A DNA stretch of 64,000 bases, from contig NC_026503.1 in NCBI RefSeq assembly GCF_000182925.2, forward strand, positions 4,712,001 to 4,776,000. The letters run 5' to 3'. This document shows, piece by piece, positions 32,493 to 42,827 of this stretch (positions within the stretch are counted from its first letter, which is position 1; each line of letters opens with the position of its first letter). The notes under the pieces are model-generated. The model did no database searches and had not been told where the DNA came from. It saw nothing but the letters and a program-made list of their open reading frames with translations. Source of the DNA: Neurospora crassa OR74A. Its lineage: Eukaryota > Ascomycota > Sordariomycetes > Sordariales > Sordariaceae. A program made the position numbers and the translations under genes.

Positions 32493-34328
32493 CTAAGCTC
32501 CCTCCACAACCCGATTTGGGCACCAAGAAGCAGGACACCCGTCACAAACACCATATCTCTGCCGCCGATTTTTGCACAGGCATTCCCAGCATGTTCTACC
32601 GGGAGCCCTGCGCGGGCGGAGGCCGTTACATCCGGAACAAGCATCCGGATCGGCTGTGGGAGCGTGGTCGAGATCTTCCCACCGAGTTTGAGGCGGCGGG
32701 TTTTCAAGGTGGAACCGGCACTTTCTTGCCCTTTGCGTTAGGTAGAAAGTGGGTTCCCCGCACTCATGCTCGTCACAGATCTTTAGATTAAGATTCTGCA
32801 TAACGGCGGGCACAAGTTGCTGCTGGTTACCGGATAACTCGTCGTCTTCAAGGATCTCGTTGTCGTTAATGTCCTGGGAGAGGTCGTCCTGGGAGAGGTC
32901 GTCCTCCGACAGGTCCTCGTCTAACTGGTCGTCCTCAGAGAGGTCCTCATCTGACTGGTCGTCCTCAGACAGGACCTCATCTAACTGGTCGTCTTCAGAC
33001 AGGTCATCGTCTGACTCGGCCTCGCGTGATCCAGCCTCGTGTGGTGGATTCAAATCAAGCCCGCGGTTGATGTCCCGCAAGCCGATGAAATGTGAATGGT
33101 GAATGGGAATATCATCATTATTCCATAGTCGTTGCCGGGGAACTCCGCCATCCGGCAAATATGGAAACTCCAAATCTTGAAACGCATGGTCTCCATTAAT
33201 ATAGTCGATAAACCTTTGGTCTTCCGGTGACTGTTCGAGGTTTTCTAGGATGTTCCAGTTCGGAATATCGCCATTGTCCAATGCCCGAGGACAATTGTCA
33301 ACGACATAAGGCCTCCGGTCCCGAATGGCCCCAACTTGGCTATTTAGCGATATATTGAGTTGAGGCCTATTCAACCCTCTTTGGTGGTTTTGCACTTCAG
33401 GGATGTGGCCTCGTATACCGTTGTGGTGTTGTTGAAGAAGGCCACTGTGACCCAGCGGCTGCGATGGCGCATAAGCGTACGGTGAATGACCAGGTAAAAT
33501 GTTATGGTTATTCTGCTGAATGCCTCTTAATGGTTGCGGTGGCGTATAAGCGAACGGTGGCTGATGCGGAGAGATGTTGCCGTTCTGCTGAGGTCGGCTG
33601 AATTGGTCAGGTGTCTCATAAGCGAATGGCAGTTGATTTGCTAGGATATCATGATTGTTCTGCTGAGCGCGGCTGAATGGTTGGGGTGGCCTATAAGCCA
33701 TGGGTGACGGATTGGTGGAGATGTTGCTGTTTTGCTGTGGTAACAGGCCTCCTTGAACTGAACGCTGTGGAGGCCTATAACCTGGAGAAACCGGCGTCTG
33801 AAATGTATGGGGGTAAGCGCCGTTGACATCCCTGTACTTTGGAACACGGTAACTGTAGGTCTGGCGATTCAGAAAAAGCTCAGCTTGGTACAGCCCTCCA
33901 GCCTCAAACTCGCTGCGGTTTCTTTTTTTGTTATGGTTTGGCACCCCGTTATCGCGATAGGAAGGCGTGGCGCCCGGCGCTGAGGCGGGGTACATCTTGG
34001 ATAAGGGTTGGAAGCCAGGAGGCCGGCGAGGAGATGTAGCGCGGCTCCCTGAACGGCTGTTGAAATCTCGGGTGGTGGTAAGCCTGTTTTTAACTTTCAT
34101 GACAACAACGAAAGGTGAGAGCAAAAGGCAAGGATTGGGGGGCAACTGAAGAATTTTAAACACCATTTGTGCGAGAAAAATAATTATTTCTTGATTTGGA
34201 CCTGGTGCCAGGTTCAATCCGGACGATAAATCCATTGCCAAGTCTGGTCGTGAATGGCTGCTGGTGGAGATAGTATCCGAAACACACCGGGTTAAGTAAA
34301 TGCTAAATAGGGATTCGGATGAATTCAT
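32493..34328 (-). CDS. Cluster gene F: type II Cys/His protein with acidic and Gln/Pro repeats
   Basis: The frame extends to GTG 34343; the first ATG is 34328 (611 residues). The start is uncertain. The first 75 residues look unlike the rest, and ATGs at about 34238, 34103 or 33983 (MYPASAPGATPS, just before NKKRNRSEF, comparable to RKRKRVDE of D) are alternatives. The middle holds about four 24-residue repeats of the type QQNxxNI...PxAYxPPQ, then a very acidic block of repeated DDQLDEDLSE. The Cys module fills the last 94 residues: C518xxxxC523, RARKCRFHLEN, CSGC, CWEC, CDGC and PASWCPNRVV, then the stop. It is closest to D and E. Function unknown. Confidence 0.82.
   Translation of the reverse strand: MNSSESLFSIYLTRCVSDTISTSSHSRPDLAMDLSSGLNLAPGPNQEIIIFLAQMVFKILQLPPNPCLLLSPFVVVMKVKNRLTTTRDFNSRSGSRATSPRRPPGFQPLSKMYPASAPGATPSYRDNGVPNHNKKRNRSEFEAGGLYQAELFLNRQTYSYRVPKYRDVNGAYPHTFQTPVSPGYRPPQRSVQGGLLPQQNSNISTNPSPMAYRPPQPFSRAQQNNHDILANQLPFAYETPDQFSRPQQNGNISPHQPPFAYTPPQPLRGIQQNNHNILPGHSPYAYAPSQPLGHSGLLQQHHNGIRGHIPEVQNHQRGLNRPQLNISLNSQVGAIRDRRPYVVDNCPRALDNGDIPNWNILENLEQSPEDQRFIDYINGDHAFQDLEFPYLPDGGVPRQRLWNNDDIPIHHSHFIGLRDINRGLDLNPPHEAGSREAESDDDLSEDDQLDEVLSEDDQSDEDLSEDDQLDEDLSEDDLSQDDLSQDINDNEILEDDELSGNQQQLVPAVMQNLNLKICDEHECGEPTFYLTQRARKCRFHLENPPPQTRWEDLDHAPTADPDACSGCNGLRPRRAPGRTCWECLCKNRRQRYGVCDGCPASWCPNRVVEGA
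32875..33015 (-). repeat. Acidic-coding tandem repeats in gene F
   Basis: Imperfect 15-30-bp units encode DDQxDEDLSE-like peptides; unit length is a multiple of three, so the frame is kept. Confidence 0.8.
33430..33750 (-). repeat. About four imperfect 72-bp repeats in gene F
   Basis: Each unit encodes a 24-residue peptide with Gln-Gln-Asn, a Pro-rich stretch and Ala-Tyr-x-x-Pro. Units differ by many substitutions but stay in frame. Confidence 0.7.
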
Positions 34329-37300
34329 GGGGTTGAACTCCACTTCTTCAACCTTGTTCCCGAGTCCATCCTAAAGTCAACCTGAATCTCCTTTGGTCGA
34401 GATAAAGCGATGTGCAATGAATGGAATTTGAGACATGATATAGAAAAAACTGAAGAGATGAAGCTTGAAAAAGTGAGAAATCATGAAATTTGCCGGAAGT
34501 AGGGACGTCCAACAATTGTGCGGGCAATGAAACTGGGAGCGTCCCTGGCCAGAAACATTCGGGAGCCCGTATGCTATCGCCGTGGGCCGCGAGAATACCT
34601 TAAGCTCGAGTGGAGGGATCTTGGTAAGGTTGAGACGTATTGAAGATGGGGCAGACGTGTGCCGATCCGTTTGTCCTGCGTCGCTTCAGTGTGATCGGAT
34701 TGCGCACAGATCATGTCCGAGAAGCTTTGACTTAAGGTTTAGTAGTATGATCTGAATGGAAAGCGATGAGCAGACGAGAAACCCGGAGGAGTGTAAAAAG
34801 ATCATGAAGCGGCAGTGAGGCTCAGATATCGGTATACTGGCAAATGGCAGTTCAAATACAGGGGCACGTAGACAACAATGAGCACACTGAAAATTTAGAA
34901 GAACTCCAGAAACCTTCAACTCATGCTGGATGACGTATCGTGCGTTGTCATCCCGAGGGCCAAATCCAAAACTGAGCCGGTGGTGAATGCAAGAGCGGAT
35001 GAGAACAATAAGGGCAACCTTCAGTGGAACGGCTGGAAGTGTGAGAAATCCGCGAAAATCAAACGGAAAGAGCTCAAATATATCGGTCCCGATGAGACAT
35101 CTGCTGCACTTGAATAGCTCCCGTCTATGTACATAGCCATTATCTTGGACAAGAAACAGTCGCACCGCATCTTCGAGTGCAACTCCGTCCTGCCTTCCGG
35201 CTAACGGTCCCCACAGACGAGGAAGATCAGGGGTGCAGTTTCCGTTCCGCTGGTCATTGTTAGATCTGCGACTTCCATTGCATGGATTTGGCCGAGCCTT
35301 TGTGCCAAGACCAGAGGCAGACAAGATAAGATCTGTGGACGGGCCGTTTTAGCGTATCCGGTAAACATTTTCTGTAGAAACCTTGGCAATCGGCGGAAAC
35401 CGTTAGCGACTGCAATGCCACATGGATTCAAGAGTGTTCTCGCGAAAAGGTTCCTTTTCTCAGTCAATGCGATGATTTCGATTTTCTTTGCCTTCCTTCG
35501 CAAATCCTCCTTTGTTCCTACCCTCTCGAATGATTTCGTCGTTACCGAGTTGTGTCTGTCCCCTCGACGTTTAGGATCCATCTTTATGAGTAGGGCACCC
35601 CTGTCAGTGAGTGGAAATACGGCCAATGAGATAGAATCAACCTGACAGAAAGGGAAGGTGTGACAGGGTTCTTGCCGAAACCAAAACGCCGAGCCTCCAT
35701 GGTGCCTTCCCCACTGTAGACGACGTGCCATGGGTGACATCAATTGACCCTGAAAGGTCATGTTTGTCGGACCGGAGGACGATTATCGGTGATCGAAGTA
35801 ACGGAGTAGACACAGTTTCTGGGGGATAATGGGATCGTTAATGCATACCTGTTTAGAGGTACTCGCCGTATTTCCCTCCAAGTTGACATGATATCCGGCT
35901 GTCAAGTCGTGCGCAATCGGTACAAACAGAAGTTGCGACTCTCCAGAGGCCATCGCACCGGAACTTGGCGTTGTATCAAATACCCTTCATCGTACTTTCC
36001 AAATGCCAGAGTGAAATGGTGATGTTCCCACTGCATGATTGTTACTTCCTTACTCGCTATCACCTTCTCCTACTGTTTCCCCCGCTCGCAGCGAGGGGTT
36101 CCTGCTCGCCGCTTTGCTTCGGTAATGCTGCCAGAATCGCCGAGGCAGCCGAATGAGCCGTCATGCACATGTGCTTGGCAGATATTTGACAGAAAGAGGA
36201 TCGTGAGCAGCCTCGGCGAGAAGAGGGAAAGCCCACATACGTGTACGGTGCAGCTGACACCTAAATGCATGCGTGGTAAATCGAGCTCGTCCTTGGCAGT
36301 TGAAACGGACTGCACCGGGACATGTTCCTCCAGTCCAACTGGGACCATTGCCATTGCCCAGAATCCACGCGCATGGGTTGGCTCAGTTATGTGCCCGCTC
36401 TCCCTCTTCTTCCAAATATCCTTCGATATCGTCAGGGGAATCATTTGCTTCCGTCACCTCCTTGCTCCTGCCTTTGGCCCCCATCGTGGACGAAAGTGTC
36501 GTAGCCTATTCCCATCGTCCATTTTCGCAACTGCCCCTTATACTGTTGATGGCAACAACGCGTCCCGTCCTCGCGCCTTCCACCTGCCACCTGCAATGTT
36601 GACCCTGACCCACTCTGCTTCAGCGCCCTATCATTTGCGAGCTCTCGTGTTGTTCTGTGACGGCTCGCTGACTTTGCTGTCATGTACCGGTCCTCATTTC
36701 CATCTCTTGGCCTTTGATGCGATATCGACAGACTCGACCCGTTTCAGAGATAACCTGAGAAGATTTCGCGCCGGTGATCTCTGGCGGACCTACTTCCCAC
36801 ACGGACCCAAAATTTCCTACGCCCCCCTCTTTCTGTATCGGCAACGTTTTGTACATCAACCCGTGCTTCCAGATGGCCCAAAAGCCTCCACCAGGAGCTT
36901 GTAGTTGGCGACCTGGAGAGCTGTATCCTTCGATGGGGGAAAGTACTCCAGTTTGATCTATCGGTCGTCATGTCGGTTTCGCGCGTCCTTATATCTTGTT
37001 TCGTCCACTTGAAGGATTGCTTTTAGTGACTGTTCTTGCGTCAAGCTAGCGAGTCATGTTAGCAAGCATACCTCCATGATGATGAGCAAGGAGAGGCCAA
37101 ACCGTTGAGTCTCTTTCTCCTCTGACAGCGAACCCACAGTCATCCTTGCCACATCACCCATACTAGCGGTATCAACACTGACTTTGTGTTCAAACCGGTT
37201 CGTGACAAGCCTATGCAGGTCACCACGTGCTGCAGAAGCCGCTGCTCCATTTCTCGACCATAAGACGCGAGGTTGTACGGGTCGCCCATTGACCTCCATC

Positions 37301-39508
37301 AACGCCATTTCCCATTCATCTTGCACCTTTTCCCAAATCATCGCCATCCTCGTGCTGTCGTCTCTCGTGTTCAGTGCCGGGCCGTACGTTGTATGCCCAC
37401 GATGTCAGGCATGGAGAACCATGTGCGCTTGCTGACATCTGGCCACCACGAGATCTGTTATCGCTCTTTCTCTCGCCCATATCCCAAGCCCGTCTTCCAC
37501 AAAGCCATCGCCACCTCAAAATTTCTGGCATACCGTCGTATCCTTGACGTCACGGAAGCCAAGCCGTGTATTCGACCGAAGATATCAACGGGGTCTAGCC
37601 GCTTCAGAAAGAAAATGCCGGATATCTGTGCAATTCGCCGGGTCGGGTCGGCCTTATCTGACAGTTCATGTGTGTGGATATTCTGCGTGCATGTATTCTC
37701 GCCCTACGACGCAACTATGTGTTCCCGTGGCGCGCAGGAGTTTCCAGGGCGTCGGTGGAACTTGACCGCCTTCGCAACACTGGCCTGTGGGGCATCATGG
37801 GGTATATATTTGGTGATCGTGGCTACTTCGTCGATAACCCGACATTTGGACAGATGGGTTTGGTTTGAGCGAATTCGGAAAAGCGGCCGGCTCGGATGCC
37901 TCGCGGTACGTACTTGGAGGCCTTGCTCTCGTCCACGGAACCACCTATGATCTGGGACTTTACGCCATCGGTCAGCGCAGCACATAAACAAACAGCAGGT
38001 AAAAGCCTATTTTCCCTCCATATTATCTTGGTGCTTATTTGAGTCTTCTTTGCAGTGGTTCCGAGTTATTTCATTGGTATATCGTTCGCGGTGTCGCTGC
38101 CCGGAACAGTGACGGGAAGTCCGGTCTCTTGCCAGTGTTTGTCGCTGCGCCCTGCTCATGGTTGACAGCACATGCGGCGTCCTGACGATCGGAGAATTCT
38201 GGGTTGTCAAGTAGAATACCGCCTCAGGGCTTTTTGCACGCTGGACGGTGATGCGGCAAAGTGAGGAAGCGTTTGGGCCGAGAAAGAGAGGCCATCCAAG
38301 AAGTGCAGCAAGTGCAGGGCGGGCAGCGTGTGCGGGTATGTGCTGTGCGGGCAATGGCCCCACCATTGGCACTGTGAGATGGGGGGCGCTCCCGCCTATC
38401 GTGGCCCAGATCACCGCTGGAAGAGGGCCAATTACAGCGGGTGCCCGCTTGGTAGCGTTAACAGGGAATGGTTAAGTTCCTTTGGGAGAGGTACTTATAA
38501 CACCCCCCCTTTTGCCGCTGACGGCATGTACCTCTTGCAATAAAGCTTAACACATGATATAATGCCAAAGCCAAAGGTCTAACAGTCTAGAGCCCAGGGG
38601 CAGGTATCGGGCTGCTAGGTACTATGAGCAGGCCCTCGAGCCCCCGGCGCTGTCCCACGCACAGACCTGCGCAGTGCATACTTGTACCCATTGATTGTAT
38701 CAGCATTTCCAGCCCGCACACATCTTGCACCTCTATCAACGTTTCGAACGATTTAGGTACGTACAGTACAACACCGTTGAGGTCATGCACACTTGTTTTC
38801 ACTTCTATTCTCACCCTTCTTCTTGTTTCTTGGATTTTGTGTTGACCAGCTTGCATTTGATTCCCAGTCGCTTTATCCGGCTCCGCAGCCATTCTTGACC
38901 GCTCGAGAAAGTGCCGTTTTCCCACATATCTGGATGGCCTTCTCTCAAAGCGCACGTCGCTGCTCCTTCGTAAATAACCCTTCTGCGATAATAAAAACTC
39001 ATTGCTCGCAGTCTTTTCAAGTCCACGCACGCTCTCTTCGGACTTCCAAAGTCGCTTCTTGCACAAAGGTAGATCCGCAACTTTTTTCCTCTTCATTCAT
39101 TTACTTTCTGACCCTCTCCTTTTCTTCTAGCAAACCGACAGTCACGGATCAGCGGCCATTCAACATTTCGCGTGCCCTGCAAAGCGTCCAATTTTTGCCA
39201 CATCCAAACATAAAAGCGAAATCTTACCTTGAGGACCTACAAACAAAGTGGGAGTTGATTTTACTGAAGAAACGAGAGCATCACGTTCAGTCGGCGATCA
39301 GCGAGTCAACTTGAGAACCCAAATCTTTCGTCAGAGCCGCCCACCCTGGCGGACTGACCATCTAGTCACATCAAATAGTAGGTACCTCTTTTCTAAAGAC
39401 TGCAACCATGTCAACTGACGAGTCTTCAATGGCTAGCATCACCTCAGCCAGGTCGTCAAACTGACAGCTACAGCTGTTAGAGACGTTTGAGAGTTGAAGT
39501 TCTATCCA
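34329..39508. other. 5-kb gap in the cluster, mostly unexplained
   Basis: No family member is recognisable here. Several frames of 180-290 codons occur on both strands (for example 34686-35324 and 35201-35761 minus, 37273-37950 plus), but most start at GTG or TTG and none resembles a known protein. One 66-codon frame at 37668-37868 (plus) reads naturally (RRNYVFPWRAGVSRASVELD, GYIFGDRGYFVDNPTFGQMG) and could be an exon. An 18-codon upstream frame (ATG 39408) lies just ahead of gene G. Confidence 0.4.
36035..36904 (+). CDS. Doubtful orphan open reading frame
   Basis: An uninterrupted 289-codon frame from ATG 36035. Its N-terminus (MIVTSLLAITFSYCF) is hydrophobic and could be a signal peptide. 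The rest is rich in Ser, Arg, Pro and scattered Cys and shows no known domain. Length alone makes it mildly unlikely by chance, but composition looks noncoding. I rate it as possible only. Confidence 0.2.
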   Translation: MIVTSLLAITFSYCFPRSQRGVPARRFASVMLPESPRQPNEPSCTCAWQIFDRKRIVSSLGEKRESPHTCTVQLTPKCMRGKSSSSLAVETDCTGTCSSSPTGTIAIAQNPRAWVGSVMCPLSLFFQISFDIVRGIICFRHLLAPAFGPHRGRKCRSLFPSSIFATAPYTVDGNNASRPRAFHLPPAMLTLTHSASAPYHLRALVLFCDGSLTLLSCTGPHFHLLAFDAISTDSTRFRDNLRRFRAGDLWRTYFPHGPKISYAPLFLYRQRFVHQPVLPDGPKASTRSL

Positions 39509-40486
39509 ATGTCGCTCACTATGGGCACTCAAAATCATGCTCCCGAAACCGATAAAGGGCTTGCATCGCAAAATTCCTGCAGCCAAAGCGCATCAGCCAA
39601 TCAGCACTCGTGCTGCTTCGATCAAGAATGTCTCTCGAATCGGATACAGCCGCCAGACGTGTGTTTGACTGATCCCGTGCAGGATAACTGGGAAGTGGAT
39701 GGCTTGGGTCTCGGCAATGACTTATTTCCTCTGCCCCAGGACAAGCACGAGGACCCGCGAGTCGCAGAGCCTCTCCCTTTTTCTCAGTCCACCCATTATG
39801 AGCAGCAGTGGCCCATCGCATCTTATCCCAGTCCCAACGTCCCCCACAAACAGCCACAGACGCAGGTTGCCCCCATTCCTTCCCCCATCCCCTACAATCA
39901 CCATTCGGAGCAAGAGCACGCTACCCCTTCCCATCCCATTGTCCCTTCATATTCCACCTCTCCCAGTCAGTTTCAATTGCCACAGCTCGCCGCCGCCACT
40001 ACTGCCGCGCCCGTTGCAATGGTCCCGACTACCACTCGCCCTCCTCTTCAGGTCCCTTACCCTGGCAAGGTCTGCTCAATCTGCCGCACCAACTTTGTGT
40101 GGAAGAAGACAGTAGACCGCTGCTTTGGCTGTTGTAGAAACAAGCCAGGCCCCAAAAAGATTGCCGCTGTTATCGAACGTGCTGCTCGCGGCATTGATAG
40201 TTGTAGCAATTGTTATGGCGAGGCAGATAGAGGGGATAACAAGCTTTGCACCGTCTGCTACGGACGCCAGAAGGGCAAGAACCAGAGGCACAAGGCCAAA
40301 CAGCGAGCCAGAAAGGCGCGGGAGGCCGCTGAAGCCATCTTCAGGGGACTGGGAATCGCCTTCGATTCGGCTAGTCAACCTCAAGTTGTCGCTCCTGAGT
40401 CAGCTGTAGAATCTCCAGGTGTTGCAACTCCATCTGTCCAGGCGCCGGACGTGGAGACGCCGGACATTCCAGCCGCAACTACCTGA
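39509..40486 (+). CDS. Cluster gene G: type I four-CxxC protein
   Basis: A 325-residue single-exon protein. The frame opens at a TTG (39494); the first ATG is 39509 (MSLTMGTQNHAPETDKG). Residues 1-185 are Gln/Pro/Ser/His-rich and disordered. The Cys module is C189SIC, C205FGC, C232SNC and C247TVC with spacing CxxC-x12-CxxC-x23-CxxC-x11-CxxC. The conserved Trp-Lys is in NFVWKK and the loop after pair two is NKPGP. It is followed directly by a basic segment (RQKGKNQRHKAKQRARKAREA) that would suit nucleic-acid binding or nuclear import. The tail is short and Pro/Val-rich. H, I and J follow in the same orientation and share this layout. Function unknown. Confidence 0.87.
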   Translation: MSLTMGTQNHAPETDKGLASQNSCSQSASANQHSCCFDQECLSNRIQPPDVCLTDPVQDNWEVDGLGLGNDLFPLPQDKHEDPRVAEPLPFSQSTHYEQQWPIASYPSPNVPHKQPQTQVAPIPSPIPYNHHSEQEHATPSHPIVPSYSTSPSQFQLPQLAAATTAAPVAMVPTTTRPPLQVPYPGKVCSICRTNFVWKKTVDRCFGCCRNKPGPKKIAAVIERAARGIDSCSNCYGEADRGDNKLCTVCYGRQKGKNQRHKAKQRARKAREAAEAIFRGLGIAFDSASQPQVVAPESAVESPGVATPSVQAPDVETPDIPAATT

Positions 40487-42827
40487 ATACCAGCCGTGGG
40501 AACTTCGGCAATCGAATTTGAGGTTGCCCGCCCGCCAGAGGTTGAGCTCCATGCGAGATTCAGAAGTGTCTTGCTTCACGGATGGCAAGCCTTTTCCAAG
40601 GACCAAGAGGAGATGGCTTCACGCGAAGTTTGAGAAAGAAAGGAAGTTTCGACGGAAGTTGAACAGCAAACTGGTGGCAAATCAGCATAGGAGACAAGGT
40701 CGGAAAACAGTTGCGGATGAGCAAAGTTGTCACCATAACACGCACTCTGGTTTGGAAGAGAGATTCGGTCTTAGGCTTCAGTGAAAGAACTGTTGGACAG
40801 AATTCTTTCAATGCTCTGCAAGTATGCACAGCGGCATGTTTACTTCTAGCAAGCGCTAGGATTGTTGTGTCCTGTTTGGCTTCGCCATTGCTGTTCAAGC
40901 ATTCCCTTTGTTCGCTGTCTTAGAACAACAGTTTGTTCTGACAGTATTAGGTCCTGCATATAAACACATCAATATCGTGTCACTCACCATCTTTCGTTGA
41001 AATTATTGAGTTCTCTTTGTCTCCACGTCCATTATCTACACGCGAGCTGTTCGGGAAGAAGAGTTGCAGGCTGCCAGCCTTCCACGTCGAGAAGAAAGAT
41101 CTCCTATCTGATATATATCCGTGGATGAAATTGACAGCGGGTTTATGTAACGCCGACCGTCTTCAAGGGGGATATTCAGTCACGAGGTATATGGCTCTTG
41201 TACGTGCTTTGACGTCAAGTCGTTTTCGGTATACACTATGGAGCGTGAAGCCGACGCGTCAAACAATTGATCCGACGGCTTCATTCCAGATCAGATAATA
41301 CTTCAATAAAATGCCCCAGTGGACAGTACTGAATAATGATTACTCTGAAGACCGTCCCCCTAGAACAATGCTGTTGTCTTCATCCCTACAGCCGACCCAG
41401 GGCTGCCAAGTAAACACCCGACTTTCTGGAGTTCAAGGCCTTCCGGTCTTGGCATTTATCCTCAGTCTCTACATGCCTCCCCGCCAAAACCACCGAATCG
41501 CAACTTCCACCAAAGCCCATCATCGACTTTCCCTTGGCCGCTCTCTCGAACCGACTGAATACTGCCGTCCATCGGTGATCAGTCCTTCCATTTGTGCCTC
41601 TTCACTTTTTACCACCTTCCTCCGTGTCACCAAACATCCTCAGTCCTAACCAAAGCCCGTAGCCTAGTCGACTTCAATTCCCCGAGGAGCCTCGCCGTTG
41701 TCCATCATTCTGTGCTGGTCATCTTGCCCTCAAAGCATTTGACCGGCAACGTCAAGCCTCCGTACCGCGTATACTACACAGCAAGCAGCGCCACATCAAA
41801 CATTGACAATGGACCCGCTGACATTCATCGAAGCCATCCCAGCGGAGGATCGCCATCTGATATATGGCGCCTTCAAGCGATATCGCCACGAGTGCATGGT
41901 CCTAGGCCGCGTCTAGGCTTCTGAGAACTTCCTTTCGCTTTTTCCTACGGTAGCTAGTCTGCCGTGGCCCGACAGTGACAATGCCTTTGATAGCGTTTTA
42001 CCCATCATATATATCGTCAAGTAACAAGTGTTGCGTCATTGGTACCTATATTACCTATCCAGTTCGTTGAACATCGATCGCCTACTCGTCTATCAGCAGC
42101 TGAATTTCCAGCAATTGGCAGCGGAGACTTCAACAGAATACTAGGAAATACTTCACGAACTTGGCAGCCAGAAACACGTGGGATGCTGCTTCTTAACCAA
42201 CGATTCTCTCACATGACTTTCATGGGTCAAGTCCGTTTGGATATAGGTTTCGCCCTTCCAGCAAGCCAAACCGTCGAACGCTGATGTTAATGCGCTGTAC
42301 TCGAGAACGAACGATGTCCCGTTGGAAAAGTTGCTCCGACATGGACGATTCCAATGGCACCGTCACCATGCCCGACAGAATGCCATTATATTGTTCCAAA
42401 CACCTGGCAGATATATATCTCGTATGAGCCCTGGGGCTTGCTCCCAAGGGTGGCATCCATAAAACCTTAACGCGGTTTGATCTCGTTCCTAGCACCCCAC
42501 AGACATGAGGTTCGTCAGACGCTCCAGGTTTACTTTCAAGGTCGGTCCTCGCGTTTGCATGCCTGGACCACTTTTCATTCTAATTTTCCATTGCTGCCTT
42601 TTATTCCCTCCTCTCCTGTGCTCCCATTTTCCCCCAATTTTCTCCTCCTCATATCATCGAACCGAGCGACAACAACACTCGTCGTACCTTTGCGACTGAA
42701 GTCGCACTCTCATCGATCATTTGTTCCCCAGCACCAGAAACAGGTAGGACTACCACCAGAAATCGCAAAATCGTGACGCTAACACCGATGCACAGAGCCA
42801 TTATCGACATTAAACTATTAGATCAAC
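40487..42827. other. Intergenic between G and H
   Basis: No supportable gene. Short frames on both strands only. The last 300 bases before H are pyrimidine-rich, as expected of a fungal promoter and leader. Confidence 0.5.

Noticed and set aside
28152-34328. Cys/His modules of D, E and F as transposase or integrase zinc fingers
   Set aside because: No DDE/DDD catalytic domain, terminal repeats or target duplications around any of the genes.
34686-35761. Two overlapping minus-strand frames of 212 and 186 codons
   Set aside because: Different frames of the same DNA with no recognised domain; coding status cannot be supported.
37273-37950. 225-codon plus-strand frame
   Set aside because: Begins at TTG and conflicts with a more natural-looking short frame at 37668-37868; no recognisable product.
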